From Microbacterium neungamense (GTDB taxonomy: Bacteria; Actinomycetota; Actinomycetes; Actinomycetales; Microbacteriaceae), in the NCBI RefSeq assembly GCF_024971095.1, contig NZ_CP069717.1, positions 1,984,001 to 2,048,000 on the forward strand: a stretch of 64,000 bases of DNA. The letters run 5' to 3'. The notes beneath the pieces are model-generated. The model had not been told where the DNA came from. It worked only from the letters and a program-made list of their open reading frames with translations, and made no database searches. This document shows, piece after piece, positions 1 through 8,954 of this stretch. A program made the translations under genes and the position numbers. How positions within the stretch are numbered: the stretch's first letter is position 1; each line of letters begins with the position of its first letter.

Positions 1-971
1 CACTGCGCGGACGTCGTCCCCGGTGCCGGCGTCGTCGCGCCCGGCGTCGGAGTCGGCGTGGACTCGCCCTCGCCGTAGTAGGCGTCGCTGGCGATGGTCA
101 GCACGAACTGCGAGAACTCCGCCGGGTCGTCCATCGCGCCGACATACGCCTCGCCCTCGACCACGATCATCGGGGCGCCGCTGAGCTTCAGGTCGTCGGA
201 ACCGGCCAGCGGACCCTCGAGGGCGCGCGCCGTGGCATCCTTCGCCCACGACACGAAGTCCTGCTTCTCGATGCACGAACGCACCCGCTTGACGTTCTCC
301 GCCCCCACGGCCACGGCCAGGTCGGCGAGCTGCGCGTCGGTGCGGCCGTCGGTGCCCTCCTCGGGCTGGTCGGTGAGCAGCTCGTGGTTGTAGTCGTAGA
401 ACTGCGGGGCCGAGTGCGTCGCGACGCAGGCGGCCGCCGCCGCTGCGCGCAGGGAGTACTTCGTGCCGTTCGAGTTGGCGGTCAGCAGCGCCACCGGGTG
501 ATACGTGACGGTGACGGCGCCCTCGCTGATCCAGCCGGACAGCTGGCGGGCGTTGGCGCGCTCGAAGTCGGCGGCGCCGGGCGACATGTAGTCGACGTAG
601 ATGTGGATGTCGACCGGCTCGGCCGCCGCGGTCTCCTCCGGCGCCGGCGTCGCGGACCCGGCCTCGCTGGGCTCGGCGGACGGCGTCGCCGCGGCGCCCT
701 CCTGGGGCGCGGAGACGTTCACGTCGCGGACGGTGACCCCGTCATCGGCCATGCCCGAGGGGGTGAGGTTCGGCCTCGAGATCGACGAGGTGACGGCCAG
801 CGCGACCGCCGTGCCGATGGATCCGACGGCGACGATCGCGACGAGACCGATGATCACCCGTCGCATGAGCCTCGCCCTCGACTGCTGGGCGTACACCTGC
901 TGGGCCTTCTCCCGCACCGCCTGACGCGAATCGCGAGCGGCAGGGACGTTCGGCGTTTCGTCGCTCGACAT
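1..971 (-). CDS. DsbA-fold thioredoxin-domain membrane protein, 3' end outside window
   Basis: Starts at ATG 971 and stays open to the window edge. A charged cytoplasmic N-terminus is followed by one membrane segment (about residues 33-55), a Ser/Pro/Glu-rich linker and a DsbA/DSBA-like thioredoxin fold facing outside. It ends in a Thr/Pro-rich tail (STPTPTPGATTPAPG). After the first fold strand (IYVDYMSPGAADFE), where the family carries CPxC, the sequence reads SPGA, so both redox cysteines are absent. Two other cysteines remain (AAAACVATH and RSCIEKQ). The family normally makes or isomerises disulfides in exported proteins. This copy is probably not a standard oxidase and may be a chaperone-like or binding derivative (inference). 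Confidence 0.75.
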   Translation of the reverse strand, partial: MSSDETPNVPAARDSRQAVREKAQQVYAQQSRARLMRRVIIGLVAIVAVGSIGTAVALAVTSSISRPNLTPSGMADDGVTVRDVNVSAPQEGAAATPSAEPSEAGSATPAPEETAAAEPVDIHIYVDYMSPGAADFERANARQLSGWISEGAVTVTYHPVALLTANSNGTKYSLRAAAAAACVATHSAPQFYDYNHELLTDQPEEGTDGRTDAQLADLAVAVGAENVKRVRSCIEKQDFVSWAKDATARALEGPLAGSDDLKLSGAPMIVVEGEAYVGAMDDPAEFSQFVLTIASDAYYGEGESTPTPTPGATTPAPGTTSAQ

Positions 972-1133
972 CGTTCCTCTTGAAAGTCCGGCGGGGAATC
1001 GGCGTCCCCACGGCCGCGAGAAGCGCGGCACCGGGTTCGATGCTAGTCAGGCAGGCTGAGAAATCCCCAGGTGCCGCACGTGGCGCGGATGCCCAGGAGA
1101 ATCCCGTCATACCCGGATCGGGGACTCCCATGC

Positions 1134-1222
1134 CATACTGAACTCGGCCCGACGAGGGGCCGCGGCGGGGCAACCCACCGTTTCCATCACTACGGATCGT
1201 CCGGCACGTACCTGCCGGTGAA
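1134..1222 (+). promoter_or_regulatory. Putative promoter and hairpin-containing leader of the sugar-ABC ATPase gene
   Basis: A -10-like CATACT (1134-1139) lies about 95 nt before the ATG. The leader can form CGGCCC/GGGCCG (1145-1150 with 1157-1162) and CCGGCA/TGCCGG (1201-1206 with 1213-1218). The second hairpin ends just before the Shine-Dalgarno GAAGGAG. Streptomyces msiK genes have a described leader motif (msiK RNA); I cannot tell whether this is the same motif. No clear -35 is visible. Confidence 0.35.
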
Positions 1223-1233
1223 GGAGAAACGCC

Positions 1234-2337
1234 ATGGCATCTGTCACTTTCGACGACGCGACCCGCCTCTATCCCGGAGCAACCCGGCCTGCCGTCGACA
1301 AGCTCAACCTCGAGATCGGCGACGGGGAGTTCCTCGTCCTGGTCGGCCCCTCCGGCTGCGGAAAGTCCACCTCGCTGCGCATGCTCGCCGGCCTCGAAGA
1401 GGTCAACTCCGGCCGCATCCTGATCGGCGACCGCGACGTCACCGACGTTCCGCCGAAGGACCGCGACATCGCCATGGTGTTCCAGAACTACGCCCTGTAC
1501 CCGCACATGACCGTCGCGGAGAACATGGGCTTCGCGCTCAAGATCGCCGGCGTCGGCAAGGAGGAGCGCGCCGCGCGCGTGCTGGAGGCCGCGAAGCTGC
1601 TCGACCTCGAGCAGTACCTGAACCGCAAGCCGAAGGCGCTCTCCGGCGGTCAGCGTCAGCGCGTCGCGATGGGCCGCGCGATCGTCCGTCAGCCCCAGGT
1701 CTTCCTCATGGACGAGCCGCTGTCGAACCTCGACGCCAAGCTGCGCGTGCAGACCCGCACCCAGATCGCCTCGCTGCAGCGCCGCCTCGGCGTCACCACC
1801 GTCTACGTCACGCACGACCAGACCGAGGCGCTCACCATGGGCGACCGGATCGCCGTGCTCAAGGACGGTCTGCTGCAGCAGGTCGGCACGCCGCGCGACC
1901 TGTACGAGAAGCCGAACAACGTGTTCGTCGCCGGCTTCATCGGCTCGCCCGCGATGAACCTGTTCCCGGCCGACCTGGCCGAGGGCGGCGTCCGCTTCGG
2001 CTCCGAGGTCGTGCCGCTCGACCGCGATGTGACCGGCCGCGCCCACGGCAGCCAGGTCACCGTCGGCGTCCGCCCGGAGGACATCACGGTCGGCCCGGCC
2101 GACGGCAAGGGTCTCTCTGTCGTCGTGGATCTCGTCGAGGAGCTCGGCGCGGACGGCTACCTGTACGGCCACACCGAGATCAACGGCAAGCGGACCGACA
2201 TCGTCGCCCGCGTCGACGGCCGCAACCACCCGAACGCCGGCGAGACGGTCACGCTCGCCGCGAACCCGGGTCACGTGCACGCCTTCGACGTGGAGACCGG
2301 CGACCGCCTGAACGACAAGCCGATCGTCTCGGCCTGA
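1234..2337 (+). CDS. ugpC: Multiple-sugar / glycerol-3-phosphate ABC transporter ATPase (UgpC/MsmK/MsiK family)
   Basis: Cytoplasmic ATPase subunit of carbohydrate importers, 367 aa, the usual length. Walker [10 protein letters not shown] is at residues 38-46, Q-loop Gln at 84, signature LSGGQ at 136-140, Walker B VFLMDE at 156-161 and the switch His at 194 (YVTHDQ). A TOBE domain fills about residues 240-360, as in MalK/UgpC. GAAGGAG precedes the ATG. No permease or binding-protein genes lie nearby. In actinobacteria such orphan MsiK-type ATPases energise several sugar transporters encoded elsewhere, and I infer that role here. Confidence 0.93.
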   Translation: MASVTFDDATRLYPGATRPAVDKLNLEIGDGEFLVLVGPSGCGKSTSLRMLAGLEEVNSGRILIGDRDVTDVPPKDRDIAMVFQNYALYPHMTVAENMGFALKIAGVGKEERAARVLEAAKLLDLEQYLNRKPKALSGGQRQRVAMGRAIVRQPQVFLMDEPLSNLDAKLRVQTRTQIASLQRRLGVTTVYVTHDQTEALTMGDRIAVLKDGLLQQVGTPRDLYEKPNNVFVAGFIGSPAMNLFPADLAEGGVRFGSEVVPLDRDVTGRAHGSQVTVGVRPEDITVGPADGKGLSVVVDLVEELGADGYLYGHTEINGKRTDIVARVDGRNHPNAGETVTLAANPGHVHAFDVETGDRLNDKPIVSA

Positions 2338-2410
2338 TCACCTTCCGTCGCGCGGCGCGGGTCGACCATGGGGTCGCCCGCGCCGCGTCGTCTTCCCGGA
2401 GAGGATGCCG

Positions 2411-3715
2411 ATGCAGGACGCGCTGCGCATCACCGCCAGCACGGTCGATCCCGGGCTGCTGGAGCTGCCCTGGTCCACCCCCCTCGCGAAATGGCCCTCC
2501 GAGCACATCGTCTCGCTGCCGAAGGGCCTCTCCCGTCACCTCGTGCGCTTCGCGGACCTCTCCGGTCGAGTGGTCGCCGTCAAGGAGACGACCGAGGAGA
2601 TGGCGCGCCGCGAATACGAGATGCTGGGGAACCTGGCGCGCCTCGACGTGCCGTGCGTGAGCCGCGTGGCCGTCATCTCGGGTCGCACCGAGCGCGACGG
2701 CACGCCGCTGCCGGCGGTGCTGGTCACCTCGCACCTGCGGTTCTCGATGCCGTACCGGGCGCTGTTCACCCGCGTGCTGCGCCCGGACACGGCCACCCGC
2801 CTGGTCGACGCGCTCGCGCTGCTGCTGGTCCGGCTGCATAACGTCGGCTTCTACTGGGGCGACGTGTCGCTCTCCAACACGCTGTTCCGGCGCGACGCCG
2901 GCGCCTTCGCCGCCTACCTCGTCGACGCCGAGACCGGAGAGCTGCACGAGGAGGGCCTGACCGACGGTCAGCGCGCGTACGACCTCGACATCGCCCGGAC
3001 CAACATCGCCGGCGAGATCATGGACCTCGCCGCGGGCGGGCGTCTGGAGCGCGGCGTGGACGCGCTGCAGGTCGCCGACGGGATCGTCTCCTCGTACCGG
3101 TCGCTGTGGGCGGCGCTCACCGACGAGGAGTCCTTCGACGTCACCGAGTCGTGGCGGATCACCGAACGCGTGGAGAAGCTCAACGCCCTCGGCTTCGACA
3201 TCGACGAGATGTCGATGCAGACGACCGCGGACGGCACGGTGGTGCGGATCCAGCCTAAGGTGGTGGATGCCGGGCACCACCAGCGCCGCCTCATCCGGCT
3301 CACCGGCCTGGACGTCGAGGAGAACCAGGCGCGGCGGCTGCTGAACGACCTGGACGAGTTCCGCGCCCGGTCGACCAAGCAGTACGCGGATGAGGAGATG
3401 TACGCGCACGAGTGGCTGACGCGCGTGTTCGAGCCGGTGGTCCGGGCGATCCCGTACGACCTGCGGGCCAAGCTCGAGCCCGCCGAGGTGTTCCACCAGG
3501 TGCTCGAGCACCGCTGGTACCTGTCGCAGGCGCAGGGCCGCTCGGTGCCGCTCGCCGAGGTGCTCACCAGCTACATCAACGACGTGCTGCGGCACCGCCG
3601 CGACGAGGCGACCATCATGGGCCCGCCGACGGAGACGATGGGCCTGCCCGTGATCACCGGCGAGCTCCCCGTCTCCGACGAGACCGGCGCGATCGACTGG
3701 CGCGACCTCGTCTGA
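2411..3715 (+). CDS. DUF4032 protein with kinase-like N-terminal domain
   Basis: 434 aa from ATG 2411, preferred over ATG 2405 because GGAGAGG (2398-2404) then sits at normal distance. The N-terminal half resembles a lipopolysaccharide/protein-kinase fold: a lysine in VVAVKE (K58), a Glu in the following helix, a catalytic-loop-like WGDVSLSN (D151, N156) and an acidic VDAETGE (D172) in the metal-binding position. The C-terminal half matches the actinobacterial DUF4032 family as I remember it. Substrate and function are unknown. It follows the sugar ATPase by 73 bp and converges with the next gene. Confidence 0.7.
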   Translation: MQDALRITASTVDPGLLELPWSTPLAKWPSEHIVSLPKGLSRHLVRFADLSGRVVAVKETTEEMARREYEMLGNLARLDVPCVSRVAVISGRTERDGTPLPAVLVTSHLRFSMPYRALFTRVLRPDTATRLVDALALLLVRLHNVGFYWGDVSLSNTLFRRDAGAFAAYLVDAETGELHEEGLTDGQRAYDLDIARTNIAGEIMDLAAGGRLERGVDALQVADGIVSSYRSLWAALTDEESFDVTESWRITERVEKLNALGFDIDEMSMQTTADGTVVRIQPKVVDAGHHQRRLIRLTGLDVEENQARRLLNDLDEFRARSTKQYADEEMYAHEWLTRVFEPVVRAIPYDLRAKLEPAEVFHQVLEHRWYLSQAQGRSVPLAEVLTSYINDVLRHRRDEATIMGPPTETMGLPVITGELPVSDETGAIDWRDLV

Positions 3716-3785
3716 GTCCCCGGACGCGCCCGGACCCCTGGCGGGGTGGGGATGGGAGACCCCGTGACCCGAAGGGGCGCGGGGA

Positions 3786-4427
3786 TCAGTAGCCGACGGT
3801 GAAGCGGGCGCGGCGGTGGGCGGGGCGCTCGATCTCGTCGACGACGGCCACGGCGAAGTCCGCGCCGGAGATGTACGACGTGCCGTCCTCGGCCTCGACG
3901 ACGACCTCGCCCCCGGTGCGGTACCGTCCGGTGCGCTCGCCCGGCTCCCACGAGCCGAACACCTTCGGCGGGTGCACCAGGAACCAGTCCAGCCCCGGCT
4001 CGGACTGCTGCAGCAGCTCCAGCGTGTCGATGCCGACCTGCGCCTCGTGGCGGTACTCCTCCGGCACGCCGAGGTCCCACAGCCGCGGGCCGCCGGGGGC
4101 GGCGAGGCTGCCCATCGCGCCGCCGACGACGCCGAGGCGCGTGGACGTGCCGGTCAGCTTTGTGGCAAGCGCGCGGACCGCGTCCAGACCCTTGTCCGCC
4201 ATGTCGCCGCGCGGGGACACGGCCGAGATCACGGCATCCGCCCCGTCGAAGACGTCGCCGAGCGCGTCGATGTCGAGCACCGAGCCCTGCACGTACTCCA
4301 CGCCCTCGATCGGCTCGTCGGGCACCGTGCGGGAGACCGACACCACCTCGTGCCCTCGACTCACCGCCTCGCGGACGATGTGCGATCCGGCGTACCCGGT
4401 TCCTCCGACGACGACGATGCGGGCCAT
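3786..4427 (-). CDS. NAD(P)-binding epimerase/NmrA-like oxidoreductase
   Basis: 213-aa Rossmann-fold protein of the atypical short-chain dehydrogenase group. The dinucleotide-binding GGTGYAG lies at residues 8-14, with the usual segments after it (an acidic turn DALGDVFDGADAVISAVS, then LDWFLVHPPKVFG). No YxxxK active-site pair is obvious, which favours an NmrA/YwnB-like binding or reductase role over a classical dehydrogenase. ATG 4427 is chosen because GGAAGGAAG precedes it; an ATG 15 nt upstream lacks such a site. The substrate cannot be predicted. Confidence 0.75.
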   Translation of the reverse strand: MARIVVVGGTGYAGSHIVREAVSRGHEVVSVSRTVPDEPIEGVEYVQGSVLDIDALGDVFDGADAVISAVSPRGDMADKGLDAVRALATKLTGTSTRLGVVGGAMGSLAAPGGPRLWDLGVPEEYRHEAQVGIDTLELLQQSEPGLDWFLVHPPKVFGSWEPGERTGRYRTGGEVVVEAEDGTSYISGADFAVAVVDEIERPAHRRARFTVGY

Positions 4428-4482
4428 GGGGCTTCCTTCCATTCGGGATGTGCTGACAAAGACAATCGCCGACGAGGCGGCG

Positions 4483-5490
4483 CTATTCCGCCGCGGCGCG
4501 CAGGGTGGCGACCTGGTACAGCGCGACGGATGCCGCGATGCCGGCGTTCAACGACTCCGTCGCGGCGGAGATCGGGATCGAGACGACCTGGTCGCAGGTC
4601 TCCGTCACCAGGCGCGACAGCCCCTTGCCCTCGGAGCCGACGACGATGACGACCGGCCGGTCCGCCAGCTCCAGGGCGGGCAGCGCGACGTCGCCGCCGC
4701 CGTCCAGGCCGAGCACGAACACGCCCTGCTTCTTGAACTCCTTCAGCTGCGTGGTCAGGTTCGCGGCGAGGGCCACCGGGATCCGCGCGGCGGCGCCGGC
4801 GCTGGTCTTCCACGCCGCGGAGTTCACGCTCGCGGAGCGACGCTGCGGCAGGATCACGCCCTGCCCGCCGAACGCGGCGGTCGAGCGGATGATCGCGCCG
4901 AGGTTGCGCGGGTCGGTGATGCCGTCCAGGGCCACGAGCAGCGGCGTCTCGCCGCGGTCGATGATCTGCTCCAGCAGGTCCTGCGGGTGCGCGTACTCGT
5001 ACGGCGGCACCTTGAGGCCGACGCCCTGGTGCACGCCGTCGAAGCCGGCCATGCGGTCGAGCTCCTGACGGGTGACCTCCAGCACCGGGATGTCGCGGTT
5101 GCGGGCGATCGCGAGCATCTCCTTGACGCGGTCGTCCATCTCGACGCGCTGGGCGATGTACAGCGTCACCGCGGGGATCTTCGCCCGCAGCGCCTCCAGC
5201 ACCGAGTTGCGCCCGGTGACGATCTCGGTGTCGTTGGTGCTCTTCCCCGCCCCGGATGCCGGGCGCCGGGACGCACCGCTCTGGCCCTTCTGACCCGGCT
5301 TGCCCTTGCCGCCGGCGGCGGCGTAGCGCTCCTGCGCCGCCTTCCGCTTGCCGGCGACGTGCCAGGACCGGTCCTCGGCCTTGGGGGTCGGGCCCTTGCC
5401 TTCGAGCGCCTTGCGCCCGTGCCCGCCGGTGCCCTTCAGGGCGCCCTTCTTCTTGCTGTTGCCCGCTCCCGGGCGACCTGGCTTAGCCAT
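4483..5490 (-). CDS. rlmB: 23S rRNA (guanosine-2'-O)-methyltransferase RlmB
   Basis: 335-aa SpoU/TrmH-family enzyme that methylates the ribose of G2251 (E. coli numbering) in 23S rRNA. A basic low-complexity tail (residues 1-95, Lys/Gly/Ala-rich) precedes the L30e-like substrate-binding domain (from TGRNSVLEALRAK). The SPOUT methylase follows, with motif 1 (DPRNLGAIIRS), motif 2 (VVGSEGKGL) and motif 3 (SIPISAATESLNAG). The ATG overlaps the cysS stop by 8 nt, so translation is probably coupled. The rlmB-cysS-ispDF-carD order matches the M. tuberculosis block. Confidence 0.95.
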   Translation of the reverse strand: MAKPGRPGAGNSKKKGALKGTGGHGRKALEGKGPTPKAEDRSWHVAGKRKAAQERYAAAGGKGKPGQKGQSGASRRPASGAGKSTNDTEIVTGRNSVLEALRAKIPAVTLYIAQRVEMDDRVKEMLAIARNRDIPVLEVTRQELDRMAGFDGVHQGVGLKVPPYEYAHPQDLLEQIIDRGETPLLVALDGITDPRNLGAIIRSTAAFGGQGVILPQRRSASVNSAAWKTSAGAAARIPVALAANLTTQLKEFKKQGVFVLGLDGGGDVALPALELADRPVVIVVGSEGKGLSRLVTETCDQVVSIPISAATESLNAGIAASVALYQVATLRAAAE

Positions 5491-6889
5491 CGATGCTCCA
5501 ATGCGTTCCGTCCGGAGTGTCCTCCAGAGTGATCCCCGCCGCGCCGATCGCATCACGGATGCGGTCGGCGGCGGGCCAGTCCTTGTCGGCGCGCGCCTGC
5601 GCGCGCTGCGCGATGAGTGTGCGGATGAGGGCGTCGAGAGCGGATGCCGTCGCCCCGCCCTCCGCCGCGACGGCGTCGCCCTCGTCCAGCCCGAGCACAC
5701 CGGTCATCGCGGCCACGGCGCGTGCGGCGTCCGTGGCGGTGTCGAGATCGCCCCGGTCGAGCGCCCCGTTCGCCGTGCGCGCGGTCTCGTGCAGCACGGC
5801 GAGAGCCTGCGGCACGCCGAGGTCGTCGTCCATGGCATCCGCGAACGCCGTCGGCAGCGTTCCCGGGACGAGCGCCGCGGGGTCCGCGTTCGTGGCGCGC
5901 AGGATGCGCTGCCGGAGCGTCCGGATCCGCCCCAACGCCGCCTCCGCCTCCGCCCAGGACGACTCGGTGAGGTCGAGACTGGAACGGTAGTGCGCGGCCG
6001 CGAGCGCGTACCGCACCACGAGCGGGTCGTGCGCGGCGAGCACGTCGGCGGCGAGGGTGAAGTTGCCCAGCGACTTCGACATCTTCTGCCCGTCGACGGT
6101 GACCAGGCCGTTGTGCACCCAGTACCGCGCGAAGCCGTCGCCGGCCGCGGTGGACTGGGCGAGCTCGTTCTCGTGGTGCGGGAAGCGCAGGTCGAGCCCG
6201 CCGCCGTGGATGTCGAACTCGGCGCCGAGGTAGCGCTTGGCCATCGCGGAGCACTCGATGTGCCAGCCGGGGCGGCCCGGGCCCCAGGGCGAGGCCCACA
6301 CGGCATCCGCGGGCTCCTCGGGCTTGGCACCCTTCCACAGCGCGAAGTCCTGCGGGGTGCGCTTGCCGCGCGGGTCGGCGTCCGCCGCGGCCTCCATGGC
6401 GTCGACGGACTGGTTCGTCAGCTCGCCGTAGGACGGCCAGGAGCGCACGTCGAAGTACACGTCGCCGGAGCCGTCCGGCGCCGGATAGGCGTGGCCCCGC
6501 TCGATGAGCGCCGCGATGATCTCCTGCATCTGCGGGATCGACGCGGTCGCCCTCGGCTCGTACGTCGGGGGAAGGATGCCGACGGCGGCATACGCCCGGG
6601 AGAACTCCTGCTCCATGCGGTAGGCGAGCGCCCACCACGGCTCGGCGTCGGTGGCGTTCGCGAGCACCTTGTCGTCGATGTCGGTGACGTTGCGGACGAA
6701 GGTCACCCGGCCGTACCGATGCGTCAGCCAGCGGCGGAGCAGATCGAAGCTCAGCGCGGCGCGGACGTGCCCGATGTGCGGTCCGGACTGCACGGTCGGC
6801 CCGCAGACGTACATCGTCACGTTCGAGGCGTCGAGCGGAACGAAGTCGCGCAGCTGCTGAGCGCGGGTGTCGTACAGGCGGAGGGTCAC
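5483..6889 (-). CDS. cysS: Cysteinyl-tRNA synthetase
   Basis: 468-aa class I synthetase that charges tRNA-Cys. HIGH-type motif PHIGH is at residues 37-41 and KMSKS at 269-273. Zinc ligands C29, C213 and H238 are in place (MYVCGPTV, WHIECSAMA, FPHHENE). The C-terminal DALR/anticodon region ends in the usual LEDTPDGTHW. The start is GTG 6889 (VTLRLYDT). It lies 73 bp after ispDF and overlaps rlmB, so the three probably share a transcript. Confidence 0.97.
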   Translation of the reverse strand: MTLRLYDTRAQQLRDFVPLDASNVTMYVCGPTVQSGPHIGHVRAALSFDLLRRWLTHRYGRVTFVRNVTDIDDKVLANATDAEPWWALAYRMEQEFSRAYAAVGILPPTYEPRATASIPQMQEIIAALIERGHAYPAPDGSGDVYFDVRSWPSYGELTNQSVDAMEAAADADPRGKRTPQDFALWKGAKPEEPADAVWASPWGPGRPGWHIECSAMAKRYLGAEFDIHGGGLDLRFPHHENELAQSTAAGDGFARYWVHNGLVTVDGQKMSKSLGNFTLAADVLAAHDPLVVRYALAAAHYRSSLDLTESSWAEAEAALGRIRTLRQRILRATNADPAALVPGTLPTAFADAMDDDLGVPQALAVLHETARTANGALDRGDLDTATDAARAVAAMTGVLGLDEGDAVAAEGGATASALDALIRTLIAQRAQARADKDWPAADRIRDAIGAAGITLEDTPDGTHWSIDG

Positions 6890-6962
6890 CGCTCAAGACT
6901 ACCGGGGCCGCTGTGCCGCAGCCGGGCGGTGACATCGCACGACGCCCGCGGATGCGCGCGGG

Positions 6963-8156
6963 TCATCCCGCCGGAACGACCAGCGCGACGGCGGTGACCG
7001 CGACGCCCTCGCCCCGGCCGGTGAACCCCAGCCCGTCGGTGGTGGTGGCCGTCACCGACACCGGGGCGCCGCCGAGGGCGGCGGAGAGCACCCGCTCGGC
7101 CTCCGCCCGCCGGGCGCTGAACCGCGGCCGGTTGGCCTGGAACTGCACCGAGACGCTGCCGATGCCGAACCCGGCCTCGGCGAGCAGCTGCGCCGTCCGC
7201 CGCAGGAAGACGTCGGCGTGGGCGCCGGCGTACTCGGGATGGTCGGTGCCGAAGTGCGTGCCGATGTCGCCCAGCCCTGCCGCCGAGAGCAGCGCGTCGA
7301 CGATCGCGTGCGCGACCGCGTCGCCGTCGGAGTGGCCGGACAGCGCCCGCCCCCCCGGCCAGCGCAGACCCGCCAGCCACAGGTCGCCCTCGCCGCCGTA
7401 CGCGTGGGCGTCGGTGCCGATGCCGATGCGCGGCAGCGCGGGCGCCGCCGGGACCCCGGCGTGCCCGAGGAGGTGCCGGGCCCGCTCCAGGTCCGCGGGC
7501 GTGGTGATCTTGAAGGCCCGTTCGGATCCGGGAATGCGTCGCACCGGGTGTCCGGCGGCGGCGAACAGGGCGGCGTCGTCGGTGTGGTCGGTGCCGGATG
7601 CGGCCGCCTGCGCGTACGCCTCCTCGAGGGCGCGCCGGGGGAAGCCCTGGGGAGTCTGCGCGGCGGCGAGCTCGGACCGGTCCACCGCGGCGACGACCTC
7701 CGCCCCGTCCACCCGCTTCAGGGTGTCCACGACCGGCAGCGCCGGGATCACGCCCGCCTGCCCGGTGACCGCATCGGCCACCGCGTCGATCTGGGCGGGC
7801 GGCGTGAGCGCGCGGGCGGCGTCGTGCACGAGCACGGTCGTCACGTCGGCCCACAGGGCGCGCAGCCCTGCGGCGACGGACTGCTGCCGGGTCGCACCGC
7901 CGGTGACGACGCGGCCGAGGTCGGCGCGATCGCCGGCGGCCGCGCGCAGCTCCGCCTCGGCCTCCCCCTCGTAGCCGGCCGGGGCGACGACGACGACCTG
8001 CATGGGCGCGGCGGCGAACACGCCGTCCAGGGCGTGCCGCAGGATCGACCGGCTGTCGATGCCGACGAACGCCTTCGGCGCGTCGGCGCCGAGCCGCGTG
8101 CCGGAGCCGGCCGCGACGACGATGATCGCGGTGGTGGGGACGGGAAGCAGGGTCAC
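6963..8156 (-). CDS. ispDF: Fused IspD/IspF of the MEP isoprenoid pathway
   Basis: 397-aa bifunctional enzyme. The N-terminal domain (about 1-232) is 2-C-methyl-D-erythritol 4-phosphate cytidylyltransferase, with the nucleotide-binding VVAAGSGTRLGADAPKAF, VLVHDAAR and TPQGF. The C-terminal domain (about 240-397) is 2-C-methyl-D-erythritol 2,4-cyclodiphosphate synthase, with the metal-binding GIGTDAHAY, the substrate loop LSGHSDGDAVAHAI and GDIGTHF. The two enzymes catalyse non-consecutive steps (IspE lies between). Such fusions are known in several Microbacteriaceae and proteobacteria. The start is GTG 8156. Confidence 0.95.
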   Translation of the reverse strand: MTLLPVPTTAIIVVAAGSGTRLGADAPKAFVGIDSRSILRHALDGVFAAAPMQVVVVAPAGYEGEAEAELRAAAGDRADLGRVVTGGATRQQSVAAGLRALWADVTTVLVHDAARALTPPAQIDAVADAVTGQAGVIPALPVVDTLKRVDGAEVVAAVDRSELAAAQTPQGFPRRALEEAYAQAAASGTDHTDDAALFAAAGHPVRRIPGSERAFKITTPADLERARHLLGHAGVPAAPALPRIGIGTDAHAYGGEGDLWLAGLRWPGGRALSGHSDGDAVAHAIVDALLSAAGLGDIGTHFGTDHPEYAGAHADVFLRRTAQLLAEAGFGIGSVSVQFQANRPRFSARRAEAERVLSAALGGAPVSVTATTTDGLGFTGRGEGVAVTAVALVVPAG

Positions 8157-8172
8157 GGTCTCACGTTACCGA

Positions 8173-8883
8173 TCAGGCGACGCCGAGCAGCCCCACGACG
8201 AGCGACACGGTCATCGCGACCACCAGGGAGTTGAAGCCGAAGCCGATCACGGTCTGGGTCCGCACGGCGGACAGGCCCGCCCTCGTCCGCGGGGTCGCCG
8301 CCGACAGCGCCCCGGCGGCGGCGATCATCACCGCCAGCGACACGAAGTCCGGGAACCCGGGCTCCTCGTCGATGTCGAACTCGATCCGCTCCCCGGCGGC
8401 GTGCAGCCGGAAGTACTTGAGCGCGAACGCGTAGGCCATCAGCACCCAGGAGAGGGCGGCCGTGCCGAGGGCGATCAGCGGCAGCCACAGCATCCGATCC
8501 GTGTACCAGACGACCGCGGTCGCGATGGCGACCACCAGCGCGGTGACCGCGGCCGACATCGCCCAGTTCTCCGGGCCGCCGAACCCGACCACGCGGGACA
8601 TCCGGCTCGGTCCGCCGCGATGCTGCTCCGCTGCGATGCGCAGAGCCTCCCCCTCGGGGGTCGCCGCGTACAGGCGGTGCGTCCAGACCACGTAGACGAG
8701 GGAGAACACGGTGAGCGAGACGCCGACGGATGCCACGAGCACGCTCACCGGCACGTCGGCCCCGACGAGTCGCGCGACGATCGGCACCACCATGAACACC
8801 GCGGAGACCGCCATCGCGATCGCCCCGCGGAACCCGTCGTCATAGCGGAGGGGGATCGTGCGTCGTCGTGCCGGGCGGGGCAT
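8173..8883 (-). CDS. DUF1345 multi-pass membrane protein
   Basis: 236 aa from ATG 8883. Five hydrophobic segments are visible (about residues 21-43, 46-66, 106-128, 131-150 and 190-235, the last possibly two). A short charged loop with FDIDEEPGFPDF lies before the last pair. This matches the DUF1345 family of uncharacterised inner-membrane proteins. It lies 16 bp upstream of ispDF on the same strand, so it may head that transcript. Function unknown. Confidence 0.72.
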   Translation of the reverse strand: MPRPARRRTIPLRYDDGFRGAIAMAVSAVFMVVPIVARLVGADVPVSVLVASVGVSLTVFSLVYVVWTHRLYAATPEGEALRIAAEQHRGGPSRMSRVVGFGGPENWAMSAAVTALVVAIATAVVWYTDRMLWLPLIALGTAALSWVLMAYAFALKYFRLHAAGERIEFDIDEEPGFPDFVSLAVMIAAAGALSAATPRTRAGLSAVRTQTVIGFGFNSLVVAMTVSLVVGLLGVA

Positions 8884-8917
8884 CCCGTCAGTGTAACGAT
8901 CCGTCCGGACAGACGAA

Positions 8918-8945
8918 GAAGGCGGATGCCGGAGCATCCGCCTTC
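8918..8945. terminator. Intrinsic terminator after carD
   Basis: Perfect 12-bp stem (GAAGGCGGATGC / GCATCCGCCTTC) with a 4-nt CGGA loop, 9 bp after the carD stop. On the carD strand it is followed by TTCGTC rather than a long T-run, common for high-GC terminators. Confidence 0.75.
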
Positions 8946-8954
8946 TGTCGCGCG

